DNA of 64,000 bases from JAWKWA01 sp041397765 (GCA_041397765.1 JAWKWA010000002.1:124001-188000), one strand, 5' to 3'. Positions 1 to 9,172 are shown, numbered from the stretch's first letter. Notes: a model not told the origin generated them from the sequence alone. Translations and numbers: made by a program.

Positions 1-179
1 ACATGCCGGCCCATATCAAGGCGATGCTGACGCCGGTCAGCCTCAGCATCCCGGTGGTCGAGGGCGCGCTCGCGCTCGGCACCTGGCAGGCCGTCTATCT
101 GCTCGAGCACCGCCGGCAGAAGCACCGGCGCACGGTGGTCGTGCATTTCCTCGGCGCGGCCGGCAGCCAGCATCACTGA
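1..179 (+). CDS. YjbQ/UPF0047 family protein, C-terminal part
   Basis: The gene enters from outside the window. Its last 58 codons run from position 3 to a TGA at 177-179. The residues MPAHIKAML, then SIPVVEGALALGTWQAVYLLEHR, match the conserved C-terminal half of the YjbQ (UPF0047) family, in which the GTWQ-x-xYL-x-EHR stretch is the hallmark. Members are small proteins of about 140 residues, some with thiamin-phosphate synthase activity in complementation assays; the physiological role is unsettled. The tail after the family motif (about 20 residues, ending GSQHH) is ordinary. Next comes a 69-base gap and then the convergent proline iminopeptidase gene. The family call is firm; the function is not. 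Confidence 0.82.
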   Translation, partial: MPAHIKAMLTPVSLSIPVVEGALALGTWQAVYLLEHRRQKHRRTVVVHFLGAAGSQHH

Positions 180-248
180 CAGCATATCTGGGCCCGAAGG
201 CGCGGCCGGCCGCCTGCCTTCCGCGCCCTTCCCAGGTCGTGGCGGCCG

Positions 249-1205
249 TCAGCTCATGGCCTGACCGGCAAAGCGGCGGGCCGCCGCCATCAGCTCGCGG
301 ACGATGCCCGGCTCCGACATGGCGTGCCCGGCATCGGCGACGATGCGGAAATCGGCCTCGGGCCAGGCCTTCTTCAGGTCGTGACCGATCTTCAGCGGCG
401 TGCAGATGTCATAGCGGCCGTGCACGATCACGCCCGGGATGCCGCGGATGCGATCGACATTGGCGAGGAGCTGGTCGTCGCGCTCGAAGAAGCCGCGGTT
501 GACGAAATAGTGGCACTCGATGCGTGCGAAGGCCCGGGCATAGCTGTCGGCGCCGAACTGGCGGACGCGCTCGGGATCGGGAATGAGCGACAGGGCGGAC
601 CCCTCCCACATGCTCCAGCGCCGCGCCGCCTCGATCTGCAGGTCGAGGTCGGGATCGGTCAAGCGGCGGTAATAGGCCGCGATCATGTCGGAGCGCTCGG
701 CCTCGGGAATGAAGTCGCGATAGGGCTCGAAGGTGTCGGGATAGATCCAGCTCGCGCCCTCCTGGTAGAACCACAGGAGCTCGGCCCGGCGCAGCGTGAA
801 GATGCCGCGCAGCACCATCTCGGTGACGCGCTCTGGATGTGTCTCGGCATAGGCGAGCGAGAGCGTGGAGCCCCAGGAGCCGCCGAAGAGCTGCCAGCGG
901 TCGATGCCAAGATGGGTGCGGATCCGCTCCATGTCGGCGACGAGATGCCAGGTGGTGTTGGCCTCGAGCGAGGCGTTGGGCCGGGAGCGGCCGCAGCCGC
1001 GCTGGTCGAACAAAACGATGCGATAGTGCGCCGGGTCGTGGTAGCGGCGCATGGTCGGGTTGCTGCCGCCGCCGGGGCCGCCATGGACGATGATGACCGG
1101 CCGGCCGCGGGGATTGCCGGACTCCTCGAAATAGATCTCGTGACCGTCGCCGACCGGCAGCATGCCGGCATTGAAGGGCTCGATCGGCGGGAACAGGGCT
1201 GTCAT
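249..1205 (-). CDS. pip: Proline iminopeptidase (alpha/beta hydrolase, family S33)
   Basis: A cytoplasmic aminopeptidase that removes N-terminal proline from peptides. The 318-residue product has the usual length. It shows the HGGPGGGSNP oxyanion region, the DQRGCGRS motif, the nucleophile elbow GGSWGS, the acid in GRYDICTP and the histidine in AGHAMSEPG, so the catalytic triad looks complete. The start (MTALFPPIEPFNAG) matches the family N-terminus, where the substrate-proline subfamily begins with a short PxEP-x(5)G segment. It is convergent with the YjbQ-like gene and transcribed in the same direction as the downstream symporter, separated from it by a 340-base repeat-bearing gap, so it is probably its own transcription unit. 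Confidence 0.93.
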   Translation of the reverse strand: MTALFPPIEPFNAGMLPVGDGHEIYFEESGNPRGRPVIIVHGGPGGGSNPTMRRYHDPAHYRIVLFDQRGCGRSRPNASLEANTTWHLVADMERIRTHLGIDRWQLFGGSWGSTLSLAYAETHPERVTEMVLRGIFTLRRAELLWFYQEGASWIYPDTFEPYRDFIPEAERSDMIAAYYRRLTDPDLDLQIEAARRWSMWEGSALSLIPDPERVRQFGADSYARAFARIECHYFVNRGFFERDDQLLANVDRIRGIPGVIVHGRYDICTPLKIGHDLKKAWPEADFRIVADAGHAMSEPGIVRELMAAARRFAGQAMS

Positions 1206-1362
1206 TGGACCTCCGGTCGGTCAGCGGGCTCGGGGTTGATCGCCATCCATATCGGCTGGTGCCCGGTTAGGGTAGCGGGTGGAGCGAACGCCCTTCACCT
1301 GGAAACTCTTCAGAACCGATTTGGATCGCAGGCGACGGGCAGAAGGCTCGACCGATCGGGCG

Positions 1363-1395
1363 CCCGCCCCTCTCGGGGGCGGACCGATCGGGCTA
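1363..1395. repeat. GC-rich inverted repeat in the gap upstream of pip
   Basis: A near-perfect hairpin can be drawn from gcccgcccc, loop tct, and cgggggcgg, flanked by two copies of gaccgatcggg. It lies between the 3' end of the symporter gene and the start of pip, both on the minus strand. On the minus strand it could terminate the symporter transcript, but no T run follows. The flanking half-sites resemble the core of the repeat at 1464-1520. Confidence 0.45.
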
Positions 1396-1450
1396 GAGCA
1401 TGTCCGACTTGGTTGGCATCGGTACGGCCGTGTCGGGCATGCGCTAACTC
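1390..1450. repeat. RIME-like palindromic intergenic element
   Basis: The left arm agagcatgtccgac and the right arm gtcgggcatgcgct are complementary around a 30-base loop, the typical layout of the dispersed mosaic palindromes of Hyphomicrobiales. No coding frame fits. The assignment to that class rests on memory of the motif; the arms are visible in the sequence. Confidence 0.5.
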
Positions 1451-1463
1451 TTTGATTTATAAC

Positions 1464-1520
1464 CTGATTCACGGCTTCGATGCGCGCGCGGACGCCTTCA
1501 TATCGACCGATCAGGCTCTC
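1464..1520. repeat. Dispersed repeat copy, same family as 44101-44332
   Basis: The segment starts ctgattcacggcttcgatgc and ends atcgaccgatcaggctct. It matches, with scattered differences, the unit repeated in tandem at 44101-44332. It lies just past the 3' end of the symporter gene. The copies share the core tcgaccgatcaggctc and the start ctgattcac, so common origin is clear; the role is unknown. Confidence 0.65.
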
Positions 1521-1545
1521 TTCTCCTTCGCCTTCCGAGGTCGCT

Positions 1546-3387
1546 TCATCGCTTCTTGCCGATGCTCGCCAGCCGGACCTCGCGATCATAGACCGCCTCG
1601 CCGCCGGGCACGCGGATGTCGCGCACGAGCTCGAGCAGCCGCTTCTCGGGATTGGGTGTCATCAGGCTGACGACAGCGGCGGTGAGGGCGCCGATGGGGA
1701 CCGCGATCGGCGCGACATAGGCGCCGATCGTCGAGAAGCTGGACGGCAGGGCGCCGGCGAGCCCCGCCAGCAGCATGACGAGGGCGATGCCGTAGCCGGT
1801 GGCGAGGCCGGCGATCGCGCCCCATTGGTTGATGCGCTTCCACCAGACCGACATGATGAGCAGCGGAAAGGCGCTCGAGGCGGCGAGCGCCAGCGCCCAG
1901 ACGAACAAAGTCAGCGGATCGGCGGCGACCGACAGGGCCAGCCAGCCAGCCAGCAGGACGACGACGCCGAGCAGGATGCGCGCGGTGGCGACACGGGCCT
2001 CGCCGCTGTCGCCGGTCTCGGTCCAGGCGAAGACGACATCCTCGGCGAGGATGCCCGACAGTGCGACGGCCTGGGCGGTGGCGCCGGCAAGGGCGGCCGA
2101 GACCACCGCTGCGAGCGTCAGGCCGACCAGCGTCTCGGGGAAGCCGCCGCCGAGCGATACCAGGAAGGGTACGGCATCGCGGGCGACGGCCATGCCCATG
2201 GCGGTCAACTGGCTCGACGCCGCGTCGTAGCCGGCAAGGCCGAGCCGGGCGAGGGTGCTCGCCCAGGCGGGCGGGTCGACACCGCTGCGGCCGGCGAGCG
2301 AGCTCAGCACCTCGAAGCGGACGAACATGCCGATGGCGGGCATGGTGAGGGCAAGCAGGCAGGCGATGGCGATCGTCCAGCCCATGGAGCGGCGGACCTC
2401 GAACACGCTGCGGCAGGTGCCGGCGCGGGTTGCGAGCGCCGGCATGGAGGCGACACCGAGCGCGATGGTGAACATGAGGGCGAGGAAGCCCAGGCGGCCG
2501 GTGGCGCCGAAGGCCTGCATGAACGGTTTGACGAGCACCTCGGGCTCGGTGCCCGGCTGGACGATCTGCACCGACGGAACGGCCCTGGCGACGAGGCCGC
2601 CGCCGGCCTCCAGGCGCAGCACGTCGTCGGCGAGGGTGCCGTAGGTGAGCTGGGGCAGTGGCAGATTGGTCAGAATGACGGCGAGCGCGGTGACCGGCAC
2701 GAGGAGGCCGATCAGCGCGACGATACCCTGCGCGGTCCCCGTCCAGACCACCCCGCGCAGGCCGCCGAGCGCGGCACACAGGCAGACGACGAGGCCGAGC
2801 ACGGCCATGGCGGTGAGCTCGGAGACCTCGAGGAAGCGGCTCGCCACGACACTGCCGATCTTCAGCTCGGCGACGAGCAGGAGGAGGGCCGGAACCGTCA
2901 ATGCCGCCCCGGTCATGGATCTCAGCGCCCGGCTCTCGAAGCGGCGCGACAGGTAGCCGGCGAGCGTGTAGGAGCCGTCCTTGCGGACATAGGGCATGAT
3001 CATGACGGAGGAGACGAGCAGCCCCGTGCAGATGCCGAGCGGATAGGCGAGCGCGTCGAAGCCGAGGAAGTAGAAGGCGCCGGTGACAGCGACGAAGCCG
3101 GTGCCGCCGAACACGGCCATGGCCGCGGCGAGGCCGTTCGAGACCGAGGGCATGGCACGCCCGGCGGCGAAATAGCCGGCGGGGTCGGTGGCGATGCTGG
3201 AGAGGCCGATGGCCAGATAGACGGCGATCGGACCGGCGAGCATCAGGACGAGCGGCTGGCGGCCGGCATCACCGAGTTGCTCGAGAATCAGCATGAGCAC
3301 CGCGAGGGCGGCGAAGGCACTGGTAAAGATGCCGAAATAGGCGCCGATACGCGGGTTCGCCGCCGCCGGACGAAGATCGATGCTCAT
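1546..3387 (-). CDS. Sodium:solute symporter large subunit (VC_2705-type, acetate permease-like)
   Basis: A polytopic inner-membrane Na+/solute symporter of the SSS family, 613 residues with 13 or more hydrophobic helices. It starts MSIDLRPAAANPRIG and is preceded at a 57-base gap by a DUF4212 gene; this pairing defines the VC_2705 subfamily, thought to carry acetate or other short carboxylates. Conserved signs include FAAGRAMPSVSNGLAAAM near residues 60-80 and GGLRGVVWTGTAQG in the middle, the helix 5-6 region of SSS proteins. The adjacent two-component genes (4050-8289) encode a kinase whose sensor domain is itself SSS-like, supporting a shared ligand. The substrate is inferred, not shown. 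Confidence 0.85.
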   Translation of the reverse strand: MSIDLRPAAANPRIGAYFGIFTSAFAALAVLMLILEQLGDAGRQPLVLMLAGPIAVYLAIGLSSIATDPAGYFAAGRAMPSVSNGLAAAMAVFGGTGFVAVTGAFYFLGFDALAYPLGICTGLLVSSVMIMPYVRKDGSYTLAGYLSRRFESRALRSMTGAALTVPALLLLVAELKIGSVVASRFLEVSELTAMAVLGLVVCLCAALGGLRGVVWTGTAQGIVALIGLLVPVTALAVILTNLPLPQLTYGTLADDVLRLEAGGGLVARAVPSVQIVQPGTEPEVLVKPFMQAFGATGRLGFLALMFTIALGVASMPALATRAGTCRSVFEVRRSMGWTIAIACLLALTMPAIGMFVRFEVLSSLAGRSGVDPPAWASTLARLGLAGYDAASSQLTAMGMAVARDAVPFLVSLGGGFPETLVGLTLAAVVSAALAGATAQAVALSGILAEDVVFAWTETGDSGEARVATARILLGVVVLLAGWLALSVAADPLTLFVWALALAASSAFPLLIMSVWWKRINQWGAIAGLATGYGIALVMLLAGLAGALPSSFSTIGAYVAPIAVPIGALTAAVVSLMTPNPEKRLLELVRDIRVPGGEAVYDREVRLASIGKKR

Positions 3388-3444
3388 CTCGTGGCAGGCC
3401 CCTCATGGCGGCGCGCATGGACCGGGCCAGCGGCGACCGGGTGC

Positions 3445-3705
3445 TCACAGCTCGTCATGGGCACCGTGCCAGTGATCGATATCGTCCTGGCGGGTGATGA
3501 ACTGGCCCGACGCCAGCAGCACCAGGATGACCGCGCCGTGGGCGACGATGGCATAGCCGAGCGGGAAGCCGAACAGGCGGATCTGGTCGAGATCGTCGCC
3601 CCAGAAGGGCAAAGCAAGCAGAAGGACGAACGGCAGCAGAAGCGTGCCGGCCATCAACTGCTTGGTCTCGCGCCAATAGGGCTTCCTGCGCTTCTTCTCG
3701 ATCAT
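3445..3705 (-). CDS. DUF4212 small subunit of sodium:solute symporter
   Basis: An 86-residue membrane protein with two hydrophobic segments (about residues 17-35 and 47-68), starting MIEKKRRKPYWRETKQLM. The basic, aromatic N-terminus followed by two helices is typical of DUF4212, the putative small subunit that always precedes a VC_2705-type symporter. It is the first gene of a two-gene minus-strand operon with the 613-residue symporter. The start is an ATG at 3703-3705 facing the divergent 344-base regulatory gap. Confidence 0.85.
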   Translation of the reverse strand: MIEKKRRKPYWRETKQLMAGTLLLPFVLLLALPFWGDDLDQIRLFGFPLGYAIVAHGAVILVLLASGQFITRQDDIDHWHGAHDEL

Positions 3706-4049
3706 GCCCGTCGCTCCGGATTCGCCCCCCGATAGGAGCGTGGCGATTATGGTGTCACGGCGGCGGCTTGCAAGAGCGTGTCGAGGCGGTCCGGCCGCTC
3801 ATCCTCGCATTCCGAACGGGGCGTCCGGCGAGATGGCACCGTCCGCGCCGGCCGCATGCAAGCGGCTGGACATTTCGACGCAGGCGTGCTCGGTTGACCG
3901 GGCATGTACCCGTGTTGCGGGATGAGCGGAGCTCGGCTCCATTGCCCGGCAAGGGTGCAAGCGCGGGCCGATACACCGTCGTGCCCGCAGTCGCCTGATC
4001 CGACCGCGTGTCAACAGCCTGCACCGGAACTCCGATCCGACGGGAAGCC
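3706..4049. promoter_or_regulatory. Divergent intergenic region between symporter operon and response regulator
   Basis: This gap must hold the promoters of both the DUF4212-symporter operon (leftward) and the LuxR-type regulator (rightward). I see no convincing -35/-10 pair. A short inverted repeat cggg-catgta-cccg at about 3899-3912 is the only symmetrical element. No frame in the gap looks like a gene. Confidence 0.4.
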
Positions 4050-4712
4050 ATGCCCGGCTATCGCGTGATCATCGTCGACGACCATCCGCTCTTCCGGGAT
4101 GCCCTCCGGCAGGCGCTGAGCGCGGCGTTCGAGGGCATCGACATCGCGGAAGCCGCCTCGATCGACGAGGTGGCCGAGACGCTCAGCTCCAACGGCGACG
4201 CCGATCTCGTGCTGCTCGACCTCAACATGCCGGGGGTCAGGGGGTTCTCGGGCCTCATCTATCTGCGGGCGCAGCATCCCGAGGTGCCGATCGTGGTCGT
4301 GTCGGCGAGCGAGGACGCCATCACCATACGCCGCTCGATCGATCTGGGCGCGTCGGGCTTCGTGCCGAAATCCCTGCCGGTCGCCGAGATCCGGGCCGCC
4401 GTGGCCGAGCTCCTGAAGGGCGAGATCTTCCTGCCGCCCGACTATGATCCCGCGCAGGCCGAATCGAGCGGCGAGACCGCACTGATCGCCCGGCTGCAGA
4501 CGCTGACGCCGCAACAGGTGCGCGTGCTGATGATGCTCGGGCAGGGGCTGCTCAACAAGCAGATCGCCTACGAGCTCGGCGTCTCCGAGGCGACCGTCAA
4601 GGCGCATGTCTCGGCGATCCTGCAGAAACTCGGCGTCGACAGCCGGACGCAGGCGGTGATCGCGGTCAATCGCATCGAGACCGGCGACTGGCAGAAGCTC
4701 GCCAGCGAGTGA
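4050..4712 (+). CDS. LuxR-family response regulator (CrbR/ErdR-like)
   Basis: A cytoplasmic DNA-binding response regulator. The chosen ATG gives 220 residues beginning MPGYRVIIVDDHPLFRD, the normal receiver start; an upstream in-frame start at 4008 would add 14 unrelated residues. The receiver spans about residues 3-120 with the acidic pair after VIIV and phospho-acceptor Asp57 in LLDLNMPG. The LuxR/NarL helix-turn-helix lies at about residues 150-212 (TPQQVRVLMMLGQG, then NKQIAYELGVSEATVKAHVS). It is convergent with the SSS-type hybrid kinase and divergent from the symporter, as in CrbSR/MxtR-ErdR systems that control acetate use in gammaproteobacteria. The partner assignment is by context. 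Confidence 0.88.
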   Translation: MPGYRVIIVDDHPLFRDALRQALSAAFEGIDIAEAASIDEVAETLSSNGDADLVLLDLNMPGVRGFSGLIYLRAQHPEVPIVVVSASEDAITIRRSIDLGASGFVPKSLPVAEIRAAVAELLKGEIFLPPDYDPAQAESSGETALIARLQTLTPQQVRVLMMLGQGLLNKQIAYELGVSEATVKAHVSAILQKLGVDSRTQAVIAVNRIETGDWQKLASE

Positions 4713-4764
4713 CCGCCCCGCTGGCGGCGCGGCGAAATGTGCGCCGCCTGCCCTCTCTCACAGG

Positions 4765-7700
4765 CTATTCCGCCGCGACGCGCTGGCGGACCTTGACGAG
4801 AACGGCACGCAGGGCGGCCGGCTTCAATGGCTTGCGCAGCAGGGCATGGCCGCGCCAGCGCACGTCACGCTGCATCTCGGGCGAGTGGTCGGCGGTGATG
4901 ATGGCGGCCGGAACCTCCTCGCCGAGTGCCTGACGGATCATCTCGATCGCCTCGATGCCCGTGCCCTCGTCGAGATGGTAGTCGGCGAGAATGATGTCGG
5001 GTCTGGTGCCGGCGGTCGCGACCGCGACGGCATCGGGAATGTTTTCAGCGGCGATCACCCGGCAGCCCCAGCCGGTCAGCAGAAGCGTCATGCTCTCGAC
5101 GATGGCCGGCTCGTTGTCGATGCAGAGCACGCAGAGGCCCGCCTGCGGACCGACCGGCGCGGTGGCGGGCGCCTCGCCGTCGGTCGTCGGCTGCGGCTCG
5201 ACGACGGCCGTGCCGCGCGGCAGGCGCAGCGAGAAGCGGCTGCCCCGTCCGACCGTCGAGGTCAGGCGGATGGGTACGCCGAGCACGCGGCCGATGCGCT
5301 CGACGATCGACAGGCCGAGCCCGAGGCCGCGGGTGCCGTGGGAGTTGGCGGCAAGGCGCTCGAACTCGCGGAAGATCAGCACCTGTTTGTCGGCGGGGAT
5401 GCCGGTGCCGGTGTCGATGACCTCGACGACGACCTCGGTGCCGTGCCGCCGGCAGCCGACCAGCACGCGGCCCTCGGGCGTATATTTGATGGCGTTGGAG
5501 ACGAGGTTCTGCAGCATGCGGCGGAGCAGCCGGCGGTCGGATCGCACATAGAGGCTGGTCGGCACCATGGTGAGCCCGATGCCCTTCTCGCGGGCGAGGG
5601 GATCGAACTCGACCCGCAGCCGGTCGAGCATCTCGCCGAGCGAAACGTCGGTCATCTCGGCCGGGAGGGCGCCGGCGTCGAGACGCGAGATGTCGAGCAG
5701 CGCGCCGAGGATTTCCTCCACCGCCTCGAGGGAGGCCTCGACATTGCGCACGAGCCTCTCGTCCGGCCCGCCGGCGGCATGGTCGACGAGGGTCGAGACA
5801 TAGAGCCGGGCGGCGTTCAGCGGCTGGAGAATGTCGTGGCTGGCGGCGGCGAGGAAGCGCGTCTTGTCGAGACTGGCGGCATCGGCCTTCGATTTCTCGA
5901 TGGCAAGCGCCTTGTTGACATGGGTGAGCTCGGCGGTGCGCTCGGCGACGCGGCGCTCGAGGGCCTCGGCCGCCATGGCGCGCTCGGTGATGTCGGTGAA
6001 GGTGACGACGAAACCGCCCTGAGGCATCGGGCTCGTCGATATTTCGAGGACGCGTTCGTCGAGGCCGATGCGGTCCTGGAAGGTCTCGCGGGTTACGGCG
6101 ATCTTGTCGACGCGGCGCTTGACGAGCTCATCGATCTGGCCGTCGCCGAAATCGCCCCGCTCGGCGAGGAAGCGGACGACATGGTCGACCGGCACGCCGA
6201 CCCGGCCGAATTCGGCAGGCAGGCCGAGCAGGTTGCGGAACTGCTGATTCCAGCAGATCAGCGTCAGATTGCGGTCCCAGACGGCGATGCCCTGGCCGAC
6301 CTGGTCGAGCGCAGACTGCAACAGGTCGCGGTTGTAGTGCAGCGCCTCGGAGGCATCGTCGAGCAGCTTCAGAGCCGAGCGGTTGGAGACCGAGTGCCGA
6401 CGGATCAGCAGCGACATGACGAGGCGCGAGGAGGCGGCGCCGATGGCGCTCGCCAGCAGATGCTCGGAGAAGCGGATGAGCGCGATGTCGGCCTCGGCCT
6501 GGCGGTCATAGGGCACGCTGCGGCTGCGCGCATATTCCCGGAACGAGCGCTGGGCGCGCTCGGCGCCGACATAGCGGGCGGCGGTGCTCTCCAGATCCTC
6601 GACGGTGATCGAGGTGCGCCAGAGGCGGAAGACCGGCGCGCTCGGGCTCGGCAACTGGTCGAGCACGAAGATGTTGGCCTGCAGGCGCTCGATCGGCTCG
6701 GGCAGACGCAACATGGAGACGGCGACATAGACGGCGATGTTGGCGGCGAGGCTCCAGAGCACGCCATGGGTGAGCGGCTCGAAATGCATGTTGAAGAGCA
6801 TGCGCGGGCGCAGGAGCGTGATGCCGAACGGACCCGTCTCCAGCATCGACCGGTCGATGAAGCCCGCATCCATGAACCAGGGTAGCATCAGCGTGTAGGA
6901 CCAGACGGCGAAACCGGCGAGGATGCCGGCGATGGCGCCGCTCGATGTCGCCCGGCGCCAGACGAGGCCGCCGAAGAAGGCCGGTGCGAATTGCGCCATG
7001 GCGGCAAAGGAGAGAAGGCCGATGGCCGCGAGCCCCGCGGTCTGGTTGATGGTGCCGTGGAAGAGATAGGCGAGCAGCAGGATGGCGAAGATGGCCCAGC
7101 GGCGGATGCGCAGGAGCAGGCGGCTGCGGTCGCCCTCCTCGCGGCCGTCCGGGTGGCCATTGCCCGAGGTCGGCCAACCGCGACGCAGGAGCTGGGGCAT
7201 CACGATGTCGTTGCACACCATGATCGAGAGCGCGACCGACTCGACGATCACCATGGCCATGGCGGCGGACAGGCCACCGAGGAAGGCGAGCAGCGTGATC
7301 CACTTCTCACCGGTCGCCATCGGCAGGGCGAGCACGAACATGTCCGGCACATGGGCATCCTTGGGCAGAAGAAGCAGGCCGCCCATGGCGATCGGCACGA
7401 CGAAGACGTTGATGAGAGCGAGATAGATCGGAAACAGCCAGCCGGCGCGACGGACCTCGCGCTCGGAATGGTTCTCGACGACGGCGACGTGGAACTGGCG
7501 GGGCAACAGCAGGATGCAGACGAAACTGAGCAGTGTGACGGTCAGCCAGCGGCCGCCATCCTGGCCACGGAAATAGAGGCCTGAGATGGCGGGATCGGCG
7601 AGCGCCCTGGCGAAGAGGTCCGATGGTCCATCGAAGAGCGTGAAGGTGACGAGGCCGCCGACCACCAGAAAGGCGCAGAGCTTGACGAGCGATTCGGTGG

Positions 7701-8289
7701 CGATCGCCAGCATCAACCCGTCCTGGTGCTCGGTGGCGTCGACATGGCGGGTGCCGAACAGGATGGCGAAGGCGGCCATGGCGATGGCGATCAGGAAGCC
7801 GGTGTCGATGGGCGAGGGCAGGGTTCCGGCGAGGACCTGGGTCTCGCCGAGGAGGGTGGCGGCCGAGGTGGCGATCGCCCGGAGCTGAAGGGCGATGTAG
7901 GGGATCGAGCCGAGCACGGCGATGAGGGTTACGACGAGGGCGAGGGTCGGGCTCTTGCCGTAGCGCGCGGCGATGAAATCGGCGATCGAGGTGATGTTCT
8001 GGCTCTTGGCGATGCGGACGACGCGCAGCACCAGCGGCCGGCCGATCGTCAGCATCAGGATCGGACCGAGATAGACGGGCAGGAAGTCGAGGCCCGTCGA
8101 GGCGGCGACGCCGACCGAGCCGAAGAAGGTCCAGGAGGTGCAATAGACGGCGAGGGTCAGCGAGTAGATGAGCGGCCAGCCGGTATCATTGCGGCGGCGG
8201 CGCAGGAGCTGGTCGCCGAAATAGGCGATGAGGAAGAGCAGGCCCAGATAGCCGAGCGAGGCGATCAGTATGAGCCAGCCATCCAGCAT
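4765..8289 (-). CDS. Hybrid sensor histidine kinase with N-terminal SSS transporter-like domain (CbrA/CrbS type)
   Basis: A 1174-residue inner-membrane kinase. Residues about 1-520 are a multi-helix sodium:solute symporter-like domain. A PAS segment around 650-770 (DQVGQGIAVWDRNLTLICWN) follows, then a short coiled linker and the HisKA box FLAAASHDILQPLNAARL with phospho-accepting His818. The HATPase domain has N, G1 and G2 boxes (NLVSNAIKYTPEG, DTGTGIP, GLGLGLSIV). The C-terminal receiver begins LCVLCIDNEPAIVES, with Asp1103 in ILADYHLDEG. This is the CbrA/CrbS/MxtR architecture, in which the transporter domain senses or carries the ligand. It ends 52 bases from the convergent response-regulator gene, the likely partner. 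Confidence 0.92.
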   Translation of the reverse strand: MLDGWLILIASLGYLGLLFLIAYFGDQLLRRRRNDTGWPLIYSLTLAVYCTSWTFFGSVGVAASTGLDFLPVYLGPILMLTIGRPLVLRVVRIAKSQNITSIADFIAARYGKSPTLALVVTLIAVLGSIPYIALQLRAIATSAATLLGETQVLAGTLPSPIDTGFLIAIAMAAFAILFGTRHVDATEHQDGLMLAIATESLVKLCAFLVVGGLVTFTLFDGPSDLFARALADPAISGLYFRGQDGGRWLTVTLLSFVCILLLPRQFHVAVVENHSEREVRRAGWLFPIYLALINVFVVPIAMGGLLLLPKDAHVPDMFVLALPMATGEKWITLLAFLGGLSAAMAMVIVESVALSIMVCNDIVMPQLLRRGWPTSGNGHPDGREEGDRSRLLLRIRRWAIFAILLLAYLFHGTINQTAGLAAIGLLSFAAMAQFAPAFFGGLVWRRATSSGAIAGILAGFAVWSYTLMLPWFMDAGFIDRSMLETGPFGITLLRPRMLFNMHFEPLTHGVLWSLAANIAVYVAVSMLRLPEPIERLQANIFVLDQLPSPSAPVFRLWRTSITVEDLESTAARYVGAERAQRSFREYARSRSVPYDRQAEADIALIRFSEHLLASAIGAASSRLVMSLLIRRHSVSNRSALKLLDDASEALHYNRDLLQSALDQVGQGIAVWDRNLTLICWNQQFRNLLGLPAEFGRVGVPVDHVVRFLAERGDFGDGQIDELVKRRVDKIAVTRETFQDRIGLDERVLEISTSPMPQGGFVVTFTDITERAMAAEALERRVAERTAELTHVNKALAIEKSKADAASLDKTRFLAAASHDILQPLNAARLYVSTLVDHAAGGPDERLVRNVEASLEAVEEILGALLDISRLDAGALPAEMTDVSLGEMLDRLRVEFDPLAREKGIGLTMVPTSLYVRSDRRLLRRMLQNLVSNAIKYTPEGRVLVGCRRHGTEVVVEVIDTGTGIPADKQVLIFREFERLAANSHGTRGLGLGLSIVERIGRVLGVPIRLTSTVGRGSRFSLRLPRGTAVVEPQPTTDGEAPATAPVGPQAGLCVLCIDNEPAIVESMTLLLTGWGCRVIAAENIPDAVAVATAGTRPDIILADYHLDEGTGIEAIEMIRQALGEEVPAAIITADHSPEMQRDVRWRGHALLRKPLKPAALRAVLVKVRQRVAAE

Positions 8290-8758
8290 CGAAGCCCTTC
8301 GTTCTCAACGGGAATTGCAGGATCGCCCCGCCCCCCGCGGGTTGCGACGCCCCTCAGCGGGGGGATGCTACAGCAAAGCGCAAGACTCGGCATTTCGGTT
8401 TTCGCTGCAAGGATTGCCGCCAGAGATCCCGGCGGCTACGGCAAGTCCTCGCACCGTCATGCGGCCAGGGCTCCTGATCGACGAACGAGCCGAGGAAGGT
8501 CTGCGGCTTGCTGGACTTCGGCCCATTCAATAGAATCGCGGCGTCGAATCGCTCTGCGCGCTGACTGTCGGTTGTGATATGCAAGCGCCGGTGGGGGCTC
8601 GACGGACTGGCATCGGGAGGCGGTGCGGGCCGCGGATTGCCGTCGCCGGAGAGGCTGGCGGATCCCCGGCGCAACCGAATGGACGGCAGGTCCGGGTTCG
8701 ACGGTCCCCGCGCATGAGGCACGGGATCCGCCCCGGTCGAGGCAGGAGGGGAGTTCAC
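8290..8758. other. Divergent intergenic region, kinase gene and mscL
   Basis: This gap separates the starts of the hybrid kinase (leftward) and mscL (rightward). Near the kinase start, at about 8327-8364, ccccccgcggg and cagcggggggatgc can pair as a GC-rich stem. No gene-like frame is convincing. The last bases before mscL carry a strong ribosome-binding site, gcaggagggg. Confidence 0.4.
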
Positions 8759-9172
8759 ATGGGCATCATCAGCGAGTTCCGCGAGTTCGCCATCAAGGGC
8801 AACATGATCGACATGGCGGTCGGTATCATCATGGGCGCCGCCTTCGGCACCGTGGTGAACTCGCTCGTCAACGACGTGATCATGCCGCCGATCGGCATGG
8901 CGCTCGGCGGCGTCGATTTCTCCAATATCGGCATCGCGCTCGGCACCAATCCGAAGGGCGAGGCGGTGACGATCGCCATCGGCAGCTTCATCAACAATGT
9001 GATCTCGTTTCTCATCGTCGCCTGGGCGGTGTTCATGCTGGTGAAGGCCGTCAACACGGCAAAGAAGATGGCCGAGAAGAAGAAGCCGGCCGAGGTGGCC
9101 GCCGCGGCGGCGCCGACGCGCTCGGAGGTGCTGCTGGAAGAGATCCGCAACGCGCTCGTCTCCAAGAAGTAG
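8759..9172 (+). CDS. mscL: Large-conductance mechanosensitive channel
   Basis: An inner-membrane channel that opens under membrane tension and releases solutes on hypo-osmotic shock. The 137-residue product starts MGIISEFREFAIKGNMIDMA, the amphipathic N-terminal helix, then the first transmembrane helix VGIIMGAAFGTVVNSLVND and, after a periplasmic loop, the second (FINNVISFLIVAWAVFMLVK). The Lys/Glu/Ala-rich tail is the cytoplasmic bundle. The ATG at 8759 is chosen because the family starts there and an agga-ggag site lies just upstream; the frame stays open for 60 codons before it. A hairpin with a short T run follows at 9205-9233. Confidence 0.96.
   Translation: MGIISEFREFAIKGNMIDMAVGIIMGAAFGTVVNSLVNDVIMPPIGMALGGVDFSNIGIALGTNPKGEAVTIAIGSFINNVISFLIVAWAVFMLVKAVNTAKKMAEKKKPAEVAAAAAPTRSEVLLEEIRNALVSKK

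Noticed and set aside
1480..3735. 751-codon open frame on the plus strand over the symporter operon
   Set aside because: It is antisense to a well-supported membrane protein gene; its residues are the Asp/Gly/Glu/Arg-rich pattern expected from the reverse of GC-rich codons.
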